From: Atlantibacter subterraneus
Lineage (GTDB): Bacteria; Pseudomonadota; Gammaproteobacteria; Enterobacterales; Enterobacteriaceae
Length of the DNA stretch: 64,000 nucleotides
Direction: 5' to 3'
NCBI RefSeq assembly: GCF_007570865.1
Contig: NZ_VLPS01000009.1
Span: forward strand, 248,001-312,000
Shown piece by piece: positions 40,717 through 51,396 of the stretch (its first letter is position 1; each line of letters begins with the position of its first letter). Below the pieces are notes generated by a model. It had not been told where the DNA came from and did no database searches. It saw only the letters and a list, made by a program, of their open reading frames with translations. The translations under genes and the position numbers were made by a program.

Positions 40717-41940
40717 TCAGCGCTGCGCGGTCAGCTCGGCAATACGCACAATCACCGCCACCGCCTTCTCCATTCCTTCCAGCGTCACGAACTCATGCTT
40801 GCCGTGATAGTTATACCCGCCGGTAAACAGGTTAGGACACGGCAATCCCTTGAACGACAGCTGTGCGCCGTCAGTGCCGCCGCGAATCGGCTTCATTAGC
40901 GGTTCGATATCGCAGTCCCGCATCGCCTGCTGGGCGATTTCGATGATATGCGGATGCTCCGCCACTTTGTCGCGCATATTGTAGTAGCTGTCTTCGATCA
41001 CCAGTTCGATATAGCAATCCGGGTGCAGCCCTTTGCCGACCTTTTTGGCGATCTCCATCATCTTGCGTTTGCGCGCTTCAAACTTACTGCGGTCAAAATC
41101 GCGGATGATATAGTGCATTTCCGCTTTATCCACGCTGCCCTTCATGGTGTGCAGGTGATAAAAACCTTCCTGTCCTTCGGTCATTTCCGGGCTTTCGTCC
41201 GCAGGCACTTCAGCATGAATACGCGCCGCCAGCGACAGGGCATTGACCATCACGCCCTTAGCCGTGCCGGGATGCACGTTGTTACCGACGATTTTGATGG
41301 TCACCGATGCGGCGTTGAAGTTTTCAAACTCCAGCTCGCCTACCCCACCGCCGTCCACGGTATAGGCCCACTGCGCGTTAAACTGTTCGACATCGAAAAA
41401 CTTCGCGCCCTTACCCACTTCTTCATCCGGCGTGAACGCCACGCGGATATCGCCATGGGGAATGTTTTTGGCTTTCAGCACCGCCATCGCGGTCATGATT
41501 TCCGCCACGCCCGCTTTATCATCCGCACCGAGCAGCGTTTTCCCGTCGGTAGTGATCAGCGTCTGGCCCAGCAGTTGGTGCAGCACCGGGAACATCACCG
41601 GCGAAAGCACTTCATCGCCAATACCCAGCGCGATATCGCCACCGCGATAGTTTTCAAGAATTTGTGGATTGACGTTTTTACCGCTGAAATCGGGAGAGGT
41701 ATCGACATGGGAAATAAAGCCAATCGCCGGCACGGCTTTATCGACGTTGGAGGGCAGCGTGCCCATCAACGTGCCATGTTCGCTGAGAGTGACGTTTACC
41801 AGCCCCAGCTCTTCCATTTGCGTCTTGAGAATACGCAGCAGCTTCCACTGCCCTTCGGTACCTGGAACCTGACGGACGCCCGCTTTAGACTGCGTGTCCA
41901 GCGAGACATAGTGCAAAAAACGTTCAAGTAATTTATCCAT
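40717..41940 (-). CDS. pepT: Peptidase T (tripeptidase), 407 aa
   Basis: A zinc-dependent aminotripeptidase of the M20B family. The metal-site motifs [21 protein letters not shown] and [10 protein letters not shown] are present, as is the dimerisation-domain HPGTAKGV. Length is one less than E. coli PepT. It is divergent from the potABCD operon; the 309 bases between their main start codons contain an upstream frame described separately. Confidence 0.97.
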   Translation of the reverse strand: MDKLLERFLHYVSLDTQSKAGVRQVPGTEGQWKLLRILKTQMEELGLVNVTLSEHGTLMGTLPSNVDKAVPAIGFISHVDTSPDFSGKNVNPQILENYRGGDIALGIGDEVLSPVMFPVLHQLLGQTLITTDGKTLLGADDKAGVAEIMTAMAVLKAKNIPHGDIRVAFTPDEEVGKGAKFFDVEQFNAQWAYTVDGGGVGELEFENFNAASVTIKIVGNNVHPGTAKGVMVNALSLAARIHAEVPADESPEMTEGQEGFYHLHTMKGSVDKAEMHYIIRDFDRSKFEARKRKMMEIAKKVGKGLHPDCYIELVIEDSYYNMRDKVAEHPHIIEIAQQAMRDCDIEPLMKPIRGGTDGAQLSFKGLPCPNLFTGGYNYHGKHEFVTLEGMEKAVAVIVRIAELTAQR

Positions 41941-42124
41941 GCAGCCACCCTCATTTTTGTGACAACATTATCAATAAGCCCGAAAACACAAATATTGCGC
42001 CACATCACTTTTAGCCTTTCGGGGGCGAAAAAAAGCCTTCTCGCGGGTTTGAGTTACAATTTGTCAGAGTTGTGGCAAAACCCTTGTCAAAGCGTAGTGT
42101 AAATCCATGTAAGCAGGAGTATGA

Positions 42125-42247
42125 ATGCGGATGAAGCATTGGCGATTTCAATGCTTTGCCGTAGAATGCCTGCCCTTGTTAATTTATGTGTCAGCCCAGG
42201 TGGTAAATCACAAACCCCGCATCCGGCGATACCTGCCGATGCGTTAG
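42125..42247 (+). CDS. Upstream leader peptide ORF of potA, 40 aa
   Basis: AGGAG (42115-42119) lies five bases before ATG 42125, an optimal ribosome site. The 40-codon frame, in a different phase from potA, ends in TAG at 42245-42247, two bases before the potA ATG. potA has no ribosome site of its own (GATGCGTTAGTT precedes it), so the terminating ribosome would have to restart. The peptide ends in the basic [12 protein letters not shown] hairpin at 42218-42243 overlaps its last codons. This resembles leader-peptide control such as speFL upstream of speF, but has not been tested as far as I know. Confidence 0.6.
   Translation: MRMKHWRFQCFAVECLPLLIYVSAQVVNHKPRIRRYLPMR
42218..42243 (+). promoter_or_regulatory. 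Hairpin over the end of the potA leader ORF
   Basis: CGCATC-C-GG pairs with CCGATGCG around a nine-base loop (one bulged C). It lies six bases before the potA start, so it could hide the restart site unless a ribosome on the leader frame opens it. No T run, so it is not a terminator. Confidence 0.5.
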
Positions 42248-42249
42248 TT

Positions 42250-43386
42250 ATGGGACAGCGTAAAAAATTGAATAAACAATCCCGTTCGCTTTCGCCGCTG
42301 GTTCAACTGGCGGGAATTCAGAAAGGTTTTGATGGTAAAAATGTCATCACTGACTTATCCCTGACCATCAACAATGGTGAATTTCTCACACTGCTTGGCC
42401 CGTCGGGCTGCGGTAAAACCACCGTCCTGCGCCTGATTGCTGGCCTGGAAACGGTGGATTCCGGCCAGATAATTCTTGATGGCCAGGAGATTACCGACGT
42501 TCCCGCCGAGCATCGCCACGTCAATACCGTCTTCCAGAGCTATGCCCTTTTCCCGCACATGACCGTGTTTGAAAACGTGGCGTTTGGCCTGCGGATGCAA
42601 AAAACCCCGTCGAGCGAGATTACCCCGAGGGTAATGGACGCGCTAAAGATGGTGCAGCTTGACAGTTTTGCCACCCGAAAACCTCATCAGCTCTCCGGCG
42701 GCCAGCAGCAGCGCGTTGCCATCGCCCGCGCGGTGGTTAACAAACCGCGCCTGCTGTTACTGGATGAATCGCTCTCCGCGCTGGATTACAAACTGCGTAA
42801 ACAGATGCAGAACGAGTTGAAAGCGCTCCAGCGTAAGCTCGGCATTACCTTTGTGTTCGTCACCCACGATCAGGAAGAGGCGCTGACCATGTCCGATCGC
42901 ATCGTGGTAATGCGCGACGGGCGCATCGAGCAGGACGGCACGCCGCGCGAGATCTATGAAGAGCCGAAGAATCTGTTTGTCGCCAGCTTTATCGGCGAGA
43001 TCAATATTTTCGACGCCACGGTGATTGAGCGGGTAGACGACCAGCGGGTTCGCGCCCGCGTGGAAGGCCGGGAATGCTTTATCTATGTGAATTTCCCGGT
43101 GACCGCCGGGCAGCAGTTAAACGTACTGCTGCGTCCGGAAGATTTGCGCGTCGAAGAGATCAACGACGCCAGCGAGGCCGAAGGGCTGATCGGCTTTGTG
43201 CGCGAGCGCAACTACAAAGGCATGACGCTGGAATCGGTGGTCGAGCTGGAAAACGGCAAAATGGTGATGGTCAGCGAGTTCTTTAACGAGGACGACCCGG
43301 ACTTTGACCACTCGCTGGACCAGAAGATGGCGGTGAACTGGGTTGAGAGTTGGGAGGTTGTGCTGGCTGATGAAGAGCACGCGTAA
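42250..43386 (+). CDS. potA: Spermidine/putrescine ABC transporter ATPase PotA, 378 aa
   Basis: The ATP-hydrolysing subunit of the polyamine importer PotABCD. Walker [10 protein letters not shown], signature LSGGQQQR, Walker [13 protein letters not shown] and the switch His in VTHDQEE are present; the C-terminal third is the regulatory TOBE-like domain. Length equals E. coli PotA from ATG 42250 ([10 protein letters not shown]). The frame is open back to 42121, but that part is unlike the family. The lack of a ribosome site is notable. It overlaps potB by 17 bases. Confidence 0.97.
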   Translation: MGQRKKLNKQSRSLSPLVQLAGIQKGFDGKNVITDLSLTINNGEFLTLLGPSGCGKTTVLRLIAGLETVDSGQIILDGQEITDVPAEHRHVNTVFQSYALFPHMTVFENVAFGLRMQKTPSSEITPRVMDALKMVQLDSFATRKPHQLSGGQQQRVAIARAVVNKPRLLLLDESLSALDYKLRKQMQNELKALQRKLGITFVFVTHDQEEALTMSDRIVVMRDGRIEQDGTPREIYEEPKNLFVASFIGEINIFDATVIERVDDQRVRARVEGRECFIYVNFPVTAGQQLNVLLRPEDLRVEEINDASEAEGLIGFVRERNYKGMTLESVVELENGKMVMVSEFFNEDDPDFDHSLDQKMAVNWVESWEVVLADEEHA

Positions 43387-44227
43387 ATTCCAGAATGTGG
43401 TGATCGCCACTATCGTCGGTTGGCTGCTGATATTTGTCTTTTTGCCCAACCTGATGATCATCGGCACCAGCTTTTTGACCCGCGACGATGCTAACTTCGT
43501 CAGCCTGGTCTTTACGCTGGATAACTATGCGCGTCTGCTCGACCCGCTCTACTTCCAGGTGCTGCTGCACTCGCTGAATATGGCGCTGATCGCTACCGTA
43601 GCCTGTCTGGCGTTGGGCTATCCCTTCGCCTGGTTTCTGGCGCGACTGCCGGAAAAAGTGCGGCCGCTGCTGCTGTTTTTGCTGATTGTGCCTTTCTGGA
43701 CCAATTCGCTGATCCGCATCTACGGCTTAAAGATTTTTCTCAGCACCAAGGGCTACCTTAATGAGTTCCTGCTGTGGCTGGGCGTCATCGATACACCGAT
43801 GCGCATTATGTACACCCCCAGCGCGGTGATCATCGGGCTGGTGTATATCCTGCTGCCGTTTATGGTGATGCCGCTCTACTCCAGCATTGAGAAGCTCGAT
43901 AAACCGCTGTTGGAAGCGGCGCGGGATCTCGGGGCCAGTAAACTTCAGACCTTTGTCCGTATTATTGTGCCGCTGACCATGCCGGGTATCATCGCCGGCT
44001 GCCTGCTGGTGATGCTACCGGCGATGGGCCTGTTTTACGTTTCTGACCTGATGGGCGGCGCGAAAAACCTGCTGATCGGTAACGTAATAAAGAGCCAGTT
44101 CCTGAATATCCGCGACTGGCCGTTCGGCTCGGCCACCAGCGTCACCCTGACAGTGGTGATGGGCCTGATGCTGCTGGTTTACTGGCGCGCCGCGCGGTTA
44201 CTGAACAAGAAAGGGGATCTGGAATGA
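43370..44227 (+). CDS. potB: Spermidine/putrescine ABC transporter permease PotB, 285 aa
   Basis: Inner-membrane permease with about six membrane segments and the EAA loop ([14 protein letters not shown]) that contacts PotA. The start at 43370 ([11 protein letters not shown]) lies inside the end of potA, giving tight translational coupling; an upstream in-frame ATG at 43343 is less likely. It overlaps potC by four bases. Confidence 0.96.
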   Translation: MKSTRKFQNVVIATIVGWLLIFVFLPNLMIIGTSFLTRDDANFVSLVFTLDNYARLLDPLYFQVLLHSLNMALIATVACLALGYPFAWFLARLPEKVRPLLLFLLIVPFWTNSLIRIYGLKIFLSTKGYLNEFLLWLGVIDTPMRIMYTPSAVIIGLVYILLPFMVMPLYSSIEKLDKPLLEAARDLGASKLQTFVRIIVPLTMPGIIAGCLLVMLPAMGLFYVSDLMGGAKNLLIGNVIKSQFLNIRDWPFGSATSVTLTVVMGLMLLVYWRAARLLNKKGDLE

Positions 44228-45018
44228 TCGGCCGCCTCCTGCGTGGCGGCTTTATGACCGCCATTTACGCGTATCTGTATATCCCGATCATCATTTTGAT
44301 CGTCAACTCCTTTAACAGCGCGCGCTTCGGGATCAACTGGCAGGGTTTTACCACCAACTGGTATAGCCTGCTGATGAATAACGACAGCCTGTTACAGGCG
44401 GCGAAACACTCCCTGACCATGGCGATTTTCTCGGCGACGTTTGCCACGCTGATCGGCTCCCTGACCGCCGTAGCGCTCTACCGCTACCGGTTCAGCGGCA
44501 AGCCGTTCGTCAGCGGAATGCTGTTTGTGGTGATGATGTCTCCGGATATTGTGATGGCGATTTCACTGCTGGTGCTGTTTATGCTGCTCGGCATCCAGCT
44601 CGGCTTCTGGTCGCTGCTGTTTTCCCATATCACCTTCTGCCTGCCGTTTGTGGTGGTGACGGTCTATTCGCGCCTGAAAGGCTTTGACGTGCGAATGCTG
44701 GAAGCCGCCCGGGATCTGGGTGCCGGGGAGATCACTATCCTGCGCAAAATAATTCTGCCGCTGGCGATGCCCGCCGTCGCCGCAGGATGGGTGCTGAGCT
44801 TTACCCTGTCGATGGATGACGTGGTCGTGTCGTCATTCGTTACCGGCCCAAGCTATGAAATTTTGCCGTTGAAGATCTACTCCATGGTGAAAGTCGGCGT
44901 TTCTCCGGAAGTTAACGCCCTGGCCACCATTCTGCTGATGCTGTCGCTGGTGTTGGTGATCGCCAGCCAGCTGATCGCACGCGATAAAACCAAAAGTCTG
45001 GCTCGTTCGTCAGGCTAA
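44224..45018 (+). CDS. potC: Spermidine/putrescine ABC transporter permease PotC, 264 aa
   Basis: The second permease subunit, with about six membrane segments and the EAA motif [14 protein letters not shown]. Its ATG overlaps the potB stop (ATGA). Length matches E. coli PotC. potD follows after 20 bases. Confidence 0.96.
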   Translation: MIGRLLRGGFMTAIYAYLYIPIIILIVNSFNSARFGINWQGFTTNWYSLLMNNDSLLQAAKHSLTMAIFSATFATLIGSLTAVALYRYRFSGKPFVSGMLFVVMMSPDIVMAISLLVLFMLLGIQLGFWSLLFSHITFCLPFVVVTVYSRLKGFDVRMLEAARDLGAGEITILRKIILPLAMPAVAAGWVLSFTLSMDDVVVSSFVTGPSYEILPLKIYSMVKVGVSPEVNALATILLMLSLVLVIASQLIARDKTKSLARSSG

Positions 45019-45038
45019 ATAAAACAGGAGACGTAAGA

Positions 45039-46085
45039 GTGAAAAAATGGTCACGCCACCTGCTTGCCGCCGGTGCATTAGCCCTGGGAATGAGCGCCGC
45101 CCATGCGGATGACAGTAAAACCGTCTACTTCTATAACTGGACCGAGTATGTGCCGCCGGGCCTGCTGGAGCAGTTCACCAAAGAGACCGGCATAAAAGTG
45201 ATTTATTCGACCTACGAGTCGAACGAAACCATGTACGCCAAGCTGAAAACCTATAAAGAAGGCGCTTACGATCTGGTGGTGCCGTCGACCTATTTTGTCG
45301 ACAAAATGCGCAAGGAAGGCATGATCCAGAAGATCGACAAAAGCAAGCTGACCAACTTCCACAACCTCGATCCGGCAATGCTCAACAAGCCGTTCGACCC
45401 CAATAATGACTACTCCATCCCGTATATCTGGGGTGCCACGGCGATTGGCGTGAACAGCGAGAGTATCGATCCGAAAACCGTGACCCGCTGGGCGGATCTG
45501 TGGAAACCGGAATACAAAGGCAGCCTGCTGCTGACCGACGATGCCCGCGAAGTGTTCCAGATGGCGCTGCTGAAGCTGGGGCTGTCGGGTAACACCACCG
45601 ATCGGAAAGAGATCGAACAGGCTTATCATGAACTGCAAAAACTGATGCCTAACGTGGCGGCCTTCAACTCCGACAACCCGGCCAACCCGTATATGGAAGG
45701 CGAAGTGAATCTGGGGATGGTGTGGAACGGCTCGGCGTGGGTAGCGCGCCAGGCGGGCACGCCGCTGGAAATCGTCTGGCCGGAAGAAGGCGGGATTTTC
45801 TGGATGGACAGCCTGTCGATTCCGTCTAACGCCAAAAACGTCGATGGCGCGATGCAGCTGATTAACTTCCTGCTGCGCCCGGATGTGGCGAAACAGGTAG
45901 CGGAAACCATCGGCTATCCGACGCCAAACCTTGAAGCACGCAAGCTGCTGAGCAAAGAGGTATCCGGCGATAAATCCCTGTATCCGGATCAGGCAACGAT
46001 TGATAAAGGCGAATGGCAGAACGATGTCGGTGACGCCAGCGCCATTTATGAGGAGTATTATCAGAAACTGAAAGCAGGCCGTTAA
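45039..46085 (+). CDS. potD: Spermidine/putrescine-binding periplasmic protein PotD, 348 aa
   Basis: The periplasmic substrate-binding subunit. The signal peptide ends AAHA (about residue 23), followed by the mature DDSKTVYFYNWTEY start. Polyamine-contacting aromatic and acidic residues of the family (WTEY, STYESNETMY, VPSTYFVDK, MVWNGSAW) are present. Length equals E. coli PotD. A hairpin follows the stop. Confidence 0.97.
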   Translation: MKKWSRHLLAAGALALGMSAAHADDSKTVYFYNWTEYVPPGLLEQFTKETGIKVIYSTYESNETMYAKLKTYKEGAYDLVVPSTYFVDKMRKEGMIQKIDKSKLTNFHNLDPAMLNKPFDPNNDYSIPYIWGATAIGVNSESIDPKTVTRWADLWKPEYKGSLLLTDDAREVFQMALLKLGLSGNTTDRKEIEQAYHELQKLMPNVAAFNSDNPANPYMEGEVNLGMVWNGSAWVARQAGTPLEIVWPEEGGIFWMDSLSIPSNAKNVDGAMQLINFLLRPDVAKQVAETIGYPTPNLEARKLLSKEVSGDKSLYPDQATIDKGEWQNDVGDASAIYEEYYQKLKAGR

Positions 46086-46093
46086 ACGCTTGC

Positions 46094-46118
46094 CAGGCGG
46101 AGCGCCCTGCTCCGCCTG
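46094..46118. terminator. Hairpin between convergent potD and cobB
   Basis: A perfect ten-base stem CAGGCGGAGC / GCTCCGCCTG with loop GCCCT. The downstream T tract is poor (ATGTTT), so termination strength is uncertain. Confidence 0.6.
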
Positions 46119-46122
46119 ATGT

Positions 46123-46941
46123 TTACAGCCCTTTCAGCAACCGCTCGACAAACTCCGGCACCACTTCACTCGCCAGCCCGTAGTGCTTCTCTTCAAATTC
46201 GCTGCCGACCTGGCTCGGCTCAAGATTTAACTCCACGGTATGCGCGCCGTGCAGCCGCGCTTCGTGCACGAATCCCGCCGCCGGATAAACGTGCCCGGAG
46301 GTGCCGATAGCAATAAACACATCCGCCATTGCCAGCGCCTGGTAAATCTCATCCATCCCTAATGGCATTTCGCCAAACCACACTACGTGCGGGCGCAGCG
46401 GCGCAGGGAACTGGCAGCAGTGGCATTTATCGTTGCCGGTGACGTCCTGGGTCCACGCCAGGATTTGCCCGCTTTGCGAACAGCGCACCTTCAGCAGCTC
46501 GCCATGCATATGAATAATATTGTGGTTGCCCGCCCGCTCATGGAGATTGTCGATATTCTGAGTGATCAGCATAAACCGGTCGCCCAGCGCCTGCTCCAGC
46601 TGCGCCAGCGCCAGATGGGCAGCATTGGGTTGGATCTCGGGCTGCTGTAACTGGCGACGGCGGGCGTTATAGAACGCCTGCACCAGCTGCGGATCGCGGG
46701 CGAAGCCTTCCGGCGTCGCCACGTCTTCGACCCGGTGCTCTTCCCATAGTCCATCGGTGGCGCGAAAGGTGCGGATCCCGGATTCCGCCGAGATCCCCGC
46801 GCCGGTTAATACCACGACTCTTGGTTTATCCATCGCTTCGGGTACTCCATTCTGGAAAAATAACCGCTGACGCAACCGCTCGCGCAGCCGACGCTTGTTT
46901 CTTTTAAACCGCAGTAAGCGGTGCTGACGACGCGATAGCAT
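46123..46941 (-). CDS. cobB: NAD-dependent protein deacylase CobB (sirtuin), 272 aa
   Basis: Removes acetyl and succinyl groups from lysines of many proteins using [17 protein letters not shown] (NAD site), [12 protein letters not shown], the catalytic His in IHMHGEL and a Cys zinc site (CSQSG, CHCC) are visible. This is the long form: a highly basic N-terminal segment ([23 protein letters not shown]) precedes a second start, M of MDKPRVVVL near residue 37, matching the two isoforms described in enterobacteria. It is cotranscribed with nagK and lolCDE. Confidence 0.96.
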   Translation of the reverse strand: MLSRRQHRLLRFKRNKRRLRERLRQRLFFQNGVPEAMDKPRVVVLTGAGISAESGIRTFRATDGLWEEHRVEDVATPEGFARDPQLVQAFYNARRRQLQQPEIQPNAAHLALAQLEQALGDRFMLITQNIDNLHERAGNHNIIHMHGELLKVRCSQSGQILAWTQDVTGNDKCHCCQFPAPLRPHVVWFGEMPLGMDEIYQALAMADVFIAIGTSGHVYPAAGFVHEARLHGAHTVELNLEPSQVGSEFEEKHYGLASEVVPEFVERLLKGL

Positions 46942-46956
46942 AGCAACCTCAGAAAG

Positions 46957-47868
46957 TTAGTCCGTTAAATGGAGGAACGCAGCGCCGCGCATTCCTCCGG
47001 CATCCCCGTGCCTCGCCGCTTCAATACGCGGCGTCCGGGCGACGGGAAGGAGCGAGCGGGGCAAACGCGCGCCCAGCGCTTCGGTCAGGTACGAAAAATT
47101 CGATAAACCGCCGCCAATTACCACCAGATGCGCATCAACAACCGTCAGCCAGTTGCCGAGACAGACAGCCAGCAGGTCGACAAAGCGTTCGACGTGGGCG
47201 CGCGCATTGTCGTCACCGGCATGCCAGCGGGCGATAATTTCCGGGGCCTCCAGTGATTCATGGTAGAAGTGATGATACAGCCATGCAAAGCCGCGCCCGG
47301 AAAGAAAGGTCTCCGCACAGCCGTGTTGGCCGCAGCCGCAGCGTTTGATGGGGATGTCCCAGCCCAGTAGTGCCACTGCATCGATGGGCAGCCGGGTGTG
47401 ACCGAACTCGCCGGTAATATAGTTGCGGCCGGTGACCGCCTTGCCGTTAACCACCAGCCCGCCGCCGACGCCTGTACCGAGGATCAGCCCCATTACCACC
47501 GGATAGCGGCGAAATTCCTCATCCCAGGCTTCGGACAGCGCAAAGCAGTTGGCATCGTTGTCGATACGCACATCGCGGTCCAGCAACCGGCTTAAATCGG
47601 CGCGTACTGGATGGCCTGAGGCGGCGGGTAAATTGGCCGCGTACAGCAACCCTTCATCGGTTTCCGGCATACCGGGAATGCCGATGCCGACATGCCCTTT
47701 TACGCCGAACAGCGCATCGGCCTCGTTCACCAGCCCGGTAACCGCCGCGAGAAACGCCGGATAGCTATCGTGGGGCGTGGCGACACGTTTTTCAAACTGC
47801 AACTGCCGCGCCGCGTCATAGACACCCAGCGCGATTTTACTGCCGCCAATATCAAAACCGTAGTACAT
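46957..47868 (-). CDS. nagK: N-acetyl-D-glucosamine kinase NagK, 303 aa
   Basis: A ROK-family kinase that phosphorylates GlcNAc recovered from cell-wall turnover. The ATP site [11 protein letters not shown] is at the N terminus, the ROK zinc motif [11 protein letters not shown] is around residue 180, and GTGVGGGL follows the catalytic Asp region ([10 protein letters not shown]). Length equals E. coli NagK. It lies 15 bases after lolE and 15 before cobB on the same strand. Confidence 0.96.
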   Translation of the reverse strand: MYYGFDIGGSKIALGVYDAARQLQFEKRVATPHDSYPAFLAAVTGLVNEADALFGVKGHVGIGIPGMPETDEGLLYAANLPAASGHPVRADLSRLLDRDVRIDNDANCFALSEAWDEEFRRYPVVMGLILGTGVGGGLVVNGKAVTGRNYITGEFGHTRLPIDAVALLGWDIPIKRCGCGQHGCAETFLSGRGFAWLYHHFYHESLEAPEIIARWHAGDDNARAHVERFVDLLAVCLGNWLTVVDAHLVVIGGGLSNFSYLTEALGARLPRSLLPVARTPRIEAARHGDAGGMRGAAFLHLTD

Positions 47869-47883
47869 CCCTGCCCCCTGTGA

Positions 47884-49128
47884 TTATTGCCCGCTCAGTA
47901 CCCGTGCCGGGTCGATACGGCTGGCGCGCCGCGCCGGATACCAGCTTGCCACCAGGCTCAGCACCAGTGCGGTAATCAACACATATACCACATCCATGAT
48001 GTGAAGTTCTGATGGCAAGAAGTCGATAAAGTAAATGTCGCCGGACAGGAAATGGTGGCCGATGAGCTTCTCAATCCACGCGATAATGTTGGTGAGCTGC
48101 CAGGAAGCCAGCACGCCGACCACCACGCCGCTGACGCTGCCCACCAGCCCGGCCAACAAACCGTACCACACGAAAATGGCGCGGATCAGCCCGTCTTTTG
48201 CGCCCAGGGTGCGCAATACCGCGATATCGCTGCTCTTGTCTTTCACCGCCATTACCAGCGTGGATACGATGTTGAAACAGGCGACGCCAATCACCAGTAC
48301 CATCGCCAGATACATGATGGCGCGGATCATCTGGATATCGCGATACATATAGCCGTAGGTGCCGATCCAGCTCTTGATGTACACATAAGCGTTGGTCACT
48401 TCGCCCGCGTCGCGCACCAGCTTGTTGGCGTTAAATACGTCATTCACTTTGATGGCGATACCGGTGACGCTGTCACCCATGTCCAGATACTGCTGGGCAT
48501 CCTGCATCGGCACCATCGCGAGGCTGTGATCGAGCTGGCCGCTGAGCTGTAAAATCCCGGCGATTTGCAGGCGCACCCGCTTGGGTTGCAGCAGTTTATT
48601 TTCGCCATCGGAGTTGGGGATCATGATCGAGATCCAGTCGCCCTGCTTCACCTTCAGCGCATCGGCCACGCCTTTGCCGATAATGATCTGCTGCTGCCCG
48701 GCCTTAAAGTTTTGCCAGGCGTTGTTCTGCACATACTTCGGCAACGCGCTGAGGTGGGTTTCCTGCTCGGGGTCGACGCCCTTCACCTGAATCGCCCGCA
48801 GGTTAACCCCGCTCTCAATCAGGCCGGTAAAGTTGATATACGGCGCGGCGGCTGCGATGCCGGGCACTTTTTCCACCCGCGCCAGCACCTCAGGCCAGCC
48901 TTTCCACGGCTGATCCACCGGCTCGATTTCACCGTGCGGCACCACCGCCAGAATGCGGTTATTGAGCTCGCGCTCGAAGCCGTTCATGGCGCTCAGACCC
49001 ATGATCAGCACCGCCACGCCCAGCGCGATGCCCAACGTGGAGATAACGGAAATCAGCGATACCATGCCGCTGCGCCGCCGTCCCCGGCTAAAGCGCAGGC
49101 CAATCAGTAATGAAAGTGGGCTGGCCAT
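47884..49128 (-). CDS. lolE: Lipoprotein-releasing complex permease LolE, 414 aa
   Basis: Inner-membrane subunit of LolCDE, which extracts outer-membrane lipoproteins and hands them to LolA. Four membrane segments surround a large periplasmic domain (FtsX/MacB-type fold); [12 protein letters not shown] after the first helix is typical. Length equals E. coli LolE. The start overlaps the lolD stop. Confidence 0.96.
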   Translation of the reverse strand: MASPLSLLIGLRFSRGRRRSGMVSLISVISTLGIALGVAVLIMGLSAMNGFERELNNRILAVVPHGEIEPVDQPWKGWPEVLARVEKVPGIAAAAPYINFTGLIESGVNLRAIQVKGVDPEQETHLSALPKYVQNNAWQNFKAGQQQIIIGKGVADALKVKQGDWISIMIPNSDGENKLLQPKRVRLQIAGILQLSGQLDHSLAMVPMQDAQQYLDMGDSVTGIAIKVNDVFNANKLVRDAGEVTNAYVYIKSWIGTYGYMYRDIQMIRAIMYLAMVLVIGVACFNIVSTLVMAVKDKSSDIAVLRTLGAKDGLIRAIFVWYGLLAGLVGSVSGVVVGVLASWQLTNIIAWIEKLIGHHFLSGDIYFIDFLPSELHIMDVVYVLITALVLSLVASWYPARRASRIDPARVLSGQ

Positions 49129-49832
49129 TACTGCGCTCCCATCAGGGTCAGTTCGCTGCTGAGATGCCCGTCGCGCATTTCCAGCTGGCGGCTCATCCGG
49201 CGCGCCAGTTGCAGATCGTGGGTCACCACCAGAAACGCGGTGCCTTGCTGCTGATTCAGCTCGCCCAGCAACGCGAAGATGCTGTCGGCGTTGCGGGCGT
49301 CAAGGTTGCCGGTGGGTTCATCCGCCATCACCAGCCGCGGCTTGTTCACCAGCGCACGGGCAATCGCCACGCGCTGGCGCTCGCCGCCGGAAAGCTCGGA
49401 AGGACGATGGTTGCTGCGATGCCCCAGCCCGACGGCGTTCAGCATCTCCAGCGCCCGCGCCTGGGTTTCGTCGGTTTTTTTCTTGCCGATCAGCAGCGGC
49501 ATCGCCACGTTTTCCAGCGCGGTGAAATCCGGCAGCAGGTGGTGGAACTGGTAGATAAAGCCCAGCTCGCGGTTACGCAACTCGGCCTTAGCCGCCGACG
49601 ACATGCCGCTCATGGCTTTGCCGTTGAAAATCACGTCGCCGGAGGTCGGCGTATCTAACCCGCCGAGCAGATGCAACAGGGTACTTTTCCCTGAGCCGGA
49701 ACTGCCGACAATCGCCATCATCTCGCCGCTCTGGATCGTGAAACTGACGTTATGCAACACGTCGGTCTGCACGTTCCCTTCCTGATAGCGTTTGCACAGG
49801 TTGTCGCACTGCAACAGGACAGAATTACTCAT
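49128..49832 (-). CDS. lolD: Lipoprotein-releasing complex ATPase LolD, 234 aa
   Basis: ABC ATPase with Walker [10 protein letters not shown], signature LSGGERQR, Walker [13 protein letters not shown] and switch His VTHDLQLA. It drives lipoprotein release by LolC/LolE. Its start overlaps lolC by eight bases and its stop touches lolE, so the three subunits are translationally linked. Confidence 0.97.
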   Translation of the reverse strand: MSNSVLLQCDNLCKRYQEGNVQTDVLHNVSFTIQSGEMMAIVGSSGSGKSTLLHLLGGLDTPTSGDVIFNGKAMSGMSSAAKAELRNRELGFIYQFHHLLPDFTALENVAMPLLIGKKKTDETQARALEMLNAVGLGHRSNHRPSELSGGERQRVAIARALVNKPRLVMADEPTGNLDARNADSIFALLGELNQQQGTAFLVVTHDLQLARRMSRQLEMRDGHLSSELTLMGAQ

Positions 49833-51024
49833 AACGTAAAGCCTCAGCGGGTTGAGTGGCGGCGGCGCGCCAGGACGGATACAGCGTGGATAACAGCGCG
49901 ATAGCCATTGCGATTAACGCGATAGCCACCACTTGTAACGGTTCGATAGCGACCGGCAGCGCCGCGCCGTCGAGGAATGCGCCGATAATCGGCATTAAAT
50001 TATTCAGCTGGCTGGCCAGCAGCGCGCCGAGCAATGCGCCCAACAGCGCGCCGATAACCCCTGCGCTGGCCCCCTGGACCATAAACACCGCCATGATCTG
50101 GCGCGGCGTCAGCCCCTGGGTTTGCAGGATCGCCACTTCGCCCTGCTTCTCCATCACCATCAGGCCGAGAGACGTGATGATATTAAACGCGGCGACGGCG
50201 ACGATCAGGCTCAGCAGCAGCCCCATCATGTTTTTTTCCATGCGCACCGCCTGGAACAGCTCGCCCTTGCGCTCGCGCCAGTCTTTCCATTCGGTGCCCG
50301 GCGGCAGGGTTTGCTGGCTCAGCACGTCCACTTTCAGCGGCTCGTTGAGCCACAGACGCCAGCCGGTGATATTCCCCGCCGGATAGCGCATCAGGCGCGA
50401 GGCATCCTGGATATTCACCAGCATCTGGTAGCCGTCCACTTCGCTATTGGCGGCGAAGGTGCCGATCACGGTAAACAGCCGCTGGCTCGGCAGGCGACCC
50501 ATCGGGGTGAACTGGCTGGCGGAAGGCACCATCAGGCGCAGCTGGTCGCCGCGCTTCACGGCCAGTTGACCGGCCAGCTGCTCGCCGAGGATCACGTTGT
50601 ACTGCCCGGCGGTGAGATCGCTTTGCTTCACGTTCACCAGATACGGCGTAAGCGGGTCGTCTTTAGCCGGATCGATACCCAGCATCACGCCCACCGCCAC
50701 GCTGCGCGGGCTTTGCAGCACCACATCGCCGGTGGTCAGCGGCGCAATACGCTTAACGCCCTGCAGCCTGAGGTCTTGCCCGGGAAGCTGTTGCGGATTA
50801 ACTGAGCCCTTGGGCGTGGTGATCAGCGCCTGCGGCATCAGCCCAAGAATGTTGTTTTGCAGCTCGCGCTCGAAACCGTTCATCACCGACAGCACCGTGA
50901 CCAGCGCCATTACGCCAAGGGTAATGCCAATGGTAGAGAGCCAGGAGACAAAGCGACCGAAGCGGTCTGCTGCGCGGCCCCGCATATAGCGCAGGCCGAT
51001 AAATAAAGCGACAGGTTGGTACAT
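49825..51024 (-). CDS. lolC: Lipoprotein-releasing complex permease LolC, 399 aa
   Basis: The LolA-recruiting permease of LolCDE, with four membrane segments and a large periplasmic domain containing the LolA-binding hook. The start is ATG 51024 ([14 protein letters not shown]), giving exactly the E. coli length; an ATG eight codons upstream is in frame but unlike the family. It is the first gene of lolCDE-nagK-cobB. Confidence 0.96.
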   Translation of the reverse strand: MYQPVALFIGLRYMRGRAADRFGRFVSWLSTIGITLGVMALVTVLSVMNGFERELQNNILGLMPQALITTPKGSVNPQQLPGQDLRLQGVKRIAPLTTGDVVLQSPRSVAVGVMLGIDPAKDDPLTPYLVNVKQSDLTAGQYNVILGEQLAGQLAVKRGDQLRLMVPSASQFTPMGRLPSQRLFTVIGTFAANSEVDGYQMLVNIQDASRLMRYPAGNITGWRLWLNEPLKVDVLSQQTLPPGTEWKDWRERKGELFQAVRMEKNMMGLLLSLIVAVAAFNIITSLGLMVMEKQGEVAILQTQGLTPRQIMAVFMVQGASAGVIGALLGALLGALLASQLNNLMPIIGAFLDGAALPVAIEPLQVVAIALIAMAIALLSTLYPSWRAAATQPAEALRYE

Positions 51025-51396
51025 GAAATCCATCTGATTGCTTTGCAAAGTAACCCGGGAGTATATAAGCCTGCCGGAATCAAGTAAATGAAATATAACG
51101 TCTTTTTGTTTCAGCTCTGATGATAAAAACAGAGCGAAATCAAACTGATAAACGAGACGGCGTATAAGCTTTGCGCTTTTCAGGTGATTTCACCCTGCGA
51201 ATTATCCTGAAATCATCGCCGTTTTTAGCGATCAAAGTGACACCGTCACATAAATCCCGTGGCGAAGTTTGTGTTACGCTTTGCTAAAGCAGATCGATCG
51301 CGGATAATAATGACAGTTCGCATTCATCGCGATAACCCATTCTTGCGCCAGACTTTACCGGGTCGCGGGTCACAACGAGAAACGCTAATACACGCT
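51025..51396. other. lolC / mfd divergent regulatory region
   Basis: 372 bases without a separately supported gene. It holds a hairpin GCTCTG (51114-51119) / CAGAGC (51130-51135) with an A-rich loop, and a short inverted repeat GTGAC-ACC-GTCAC near 51237. The mfd frame is open from 51259 without a stop, but that segment is not part of the Mfd family. Confidence 0.5.

Noticed and set aside
41941-42010. FNR site upstream of pepT
   Set aside because: Only one half-site (TTGAT) is recognisable; the second half does not fit, so the known anaerobic control of pepT cannot be supported from this sequence.
42121-42249. A potA start at 42121, extending PotA by 43 residues
   Set aside because: The ribosome site would be only one base from that ATG, and the added residues are unlike PotA. 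The +4 ATG at 42125 in another frame is better spaced and explains the site.
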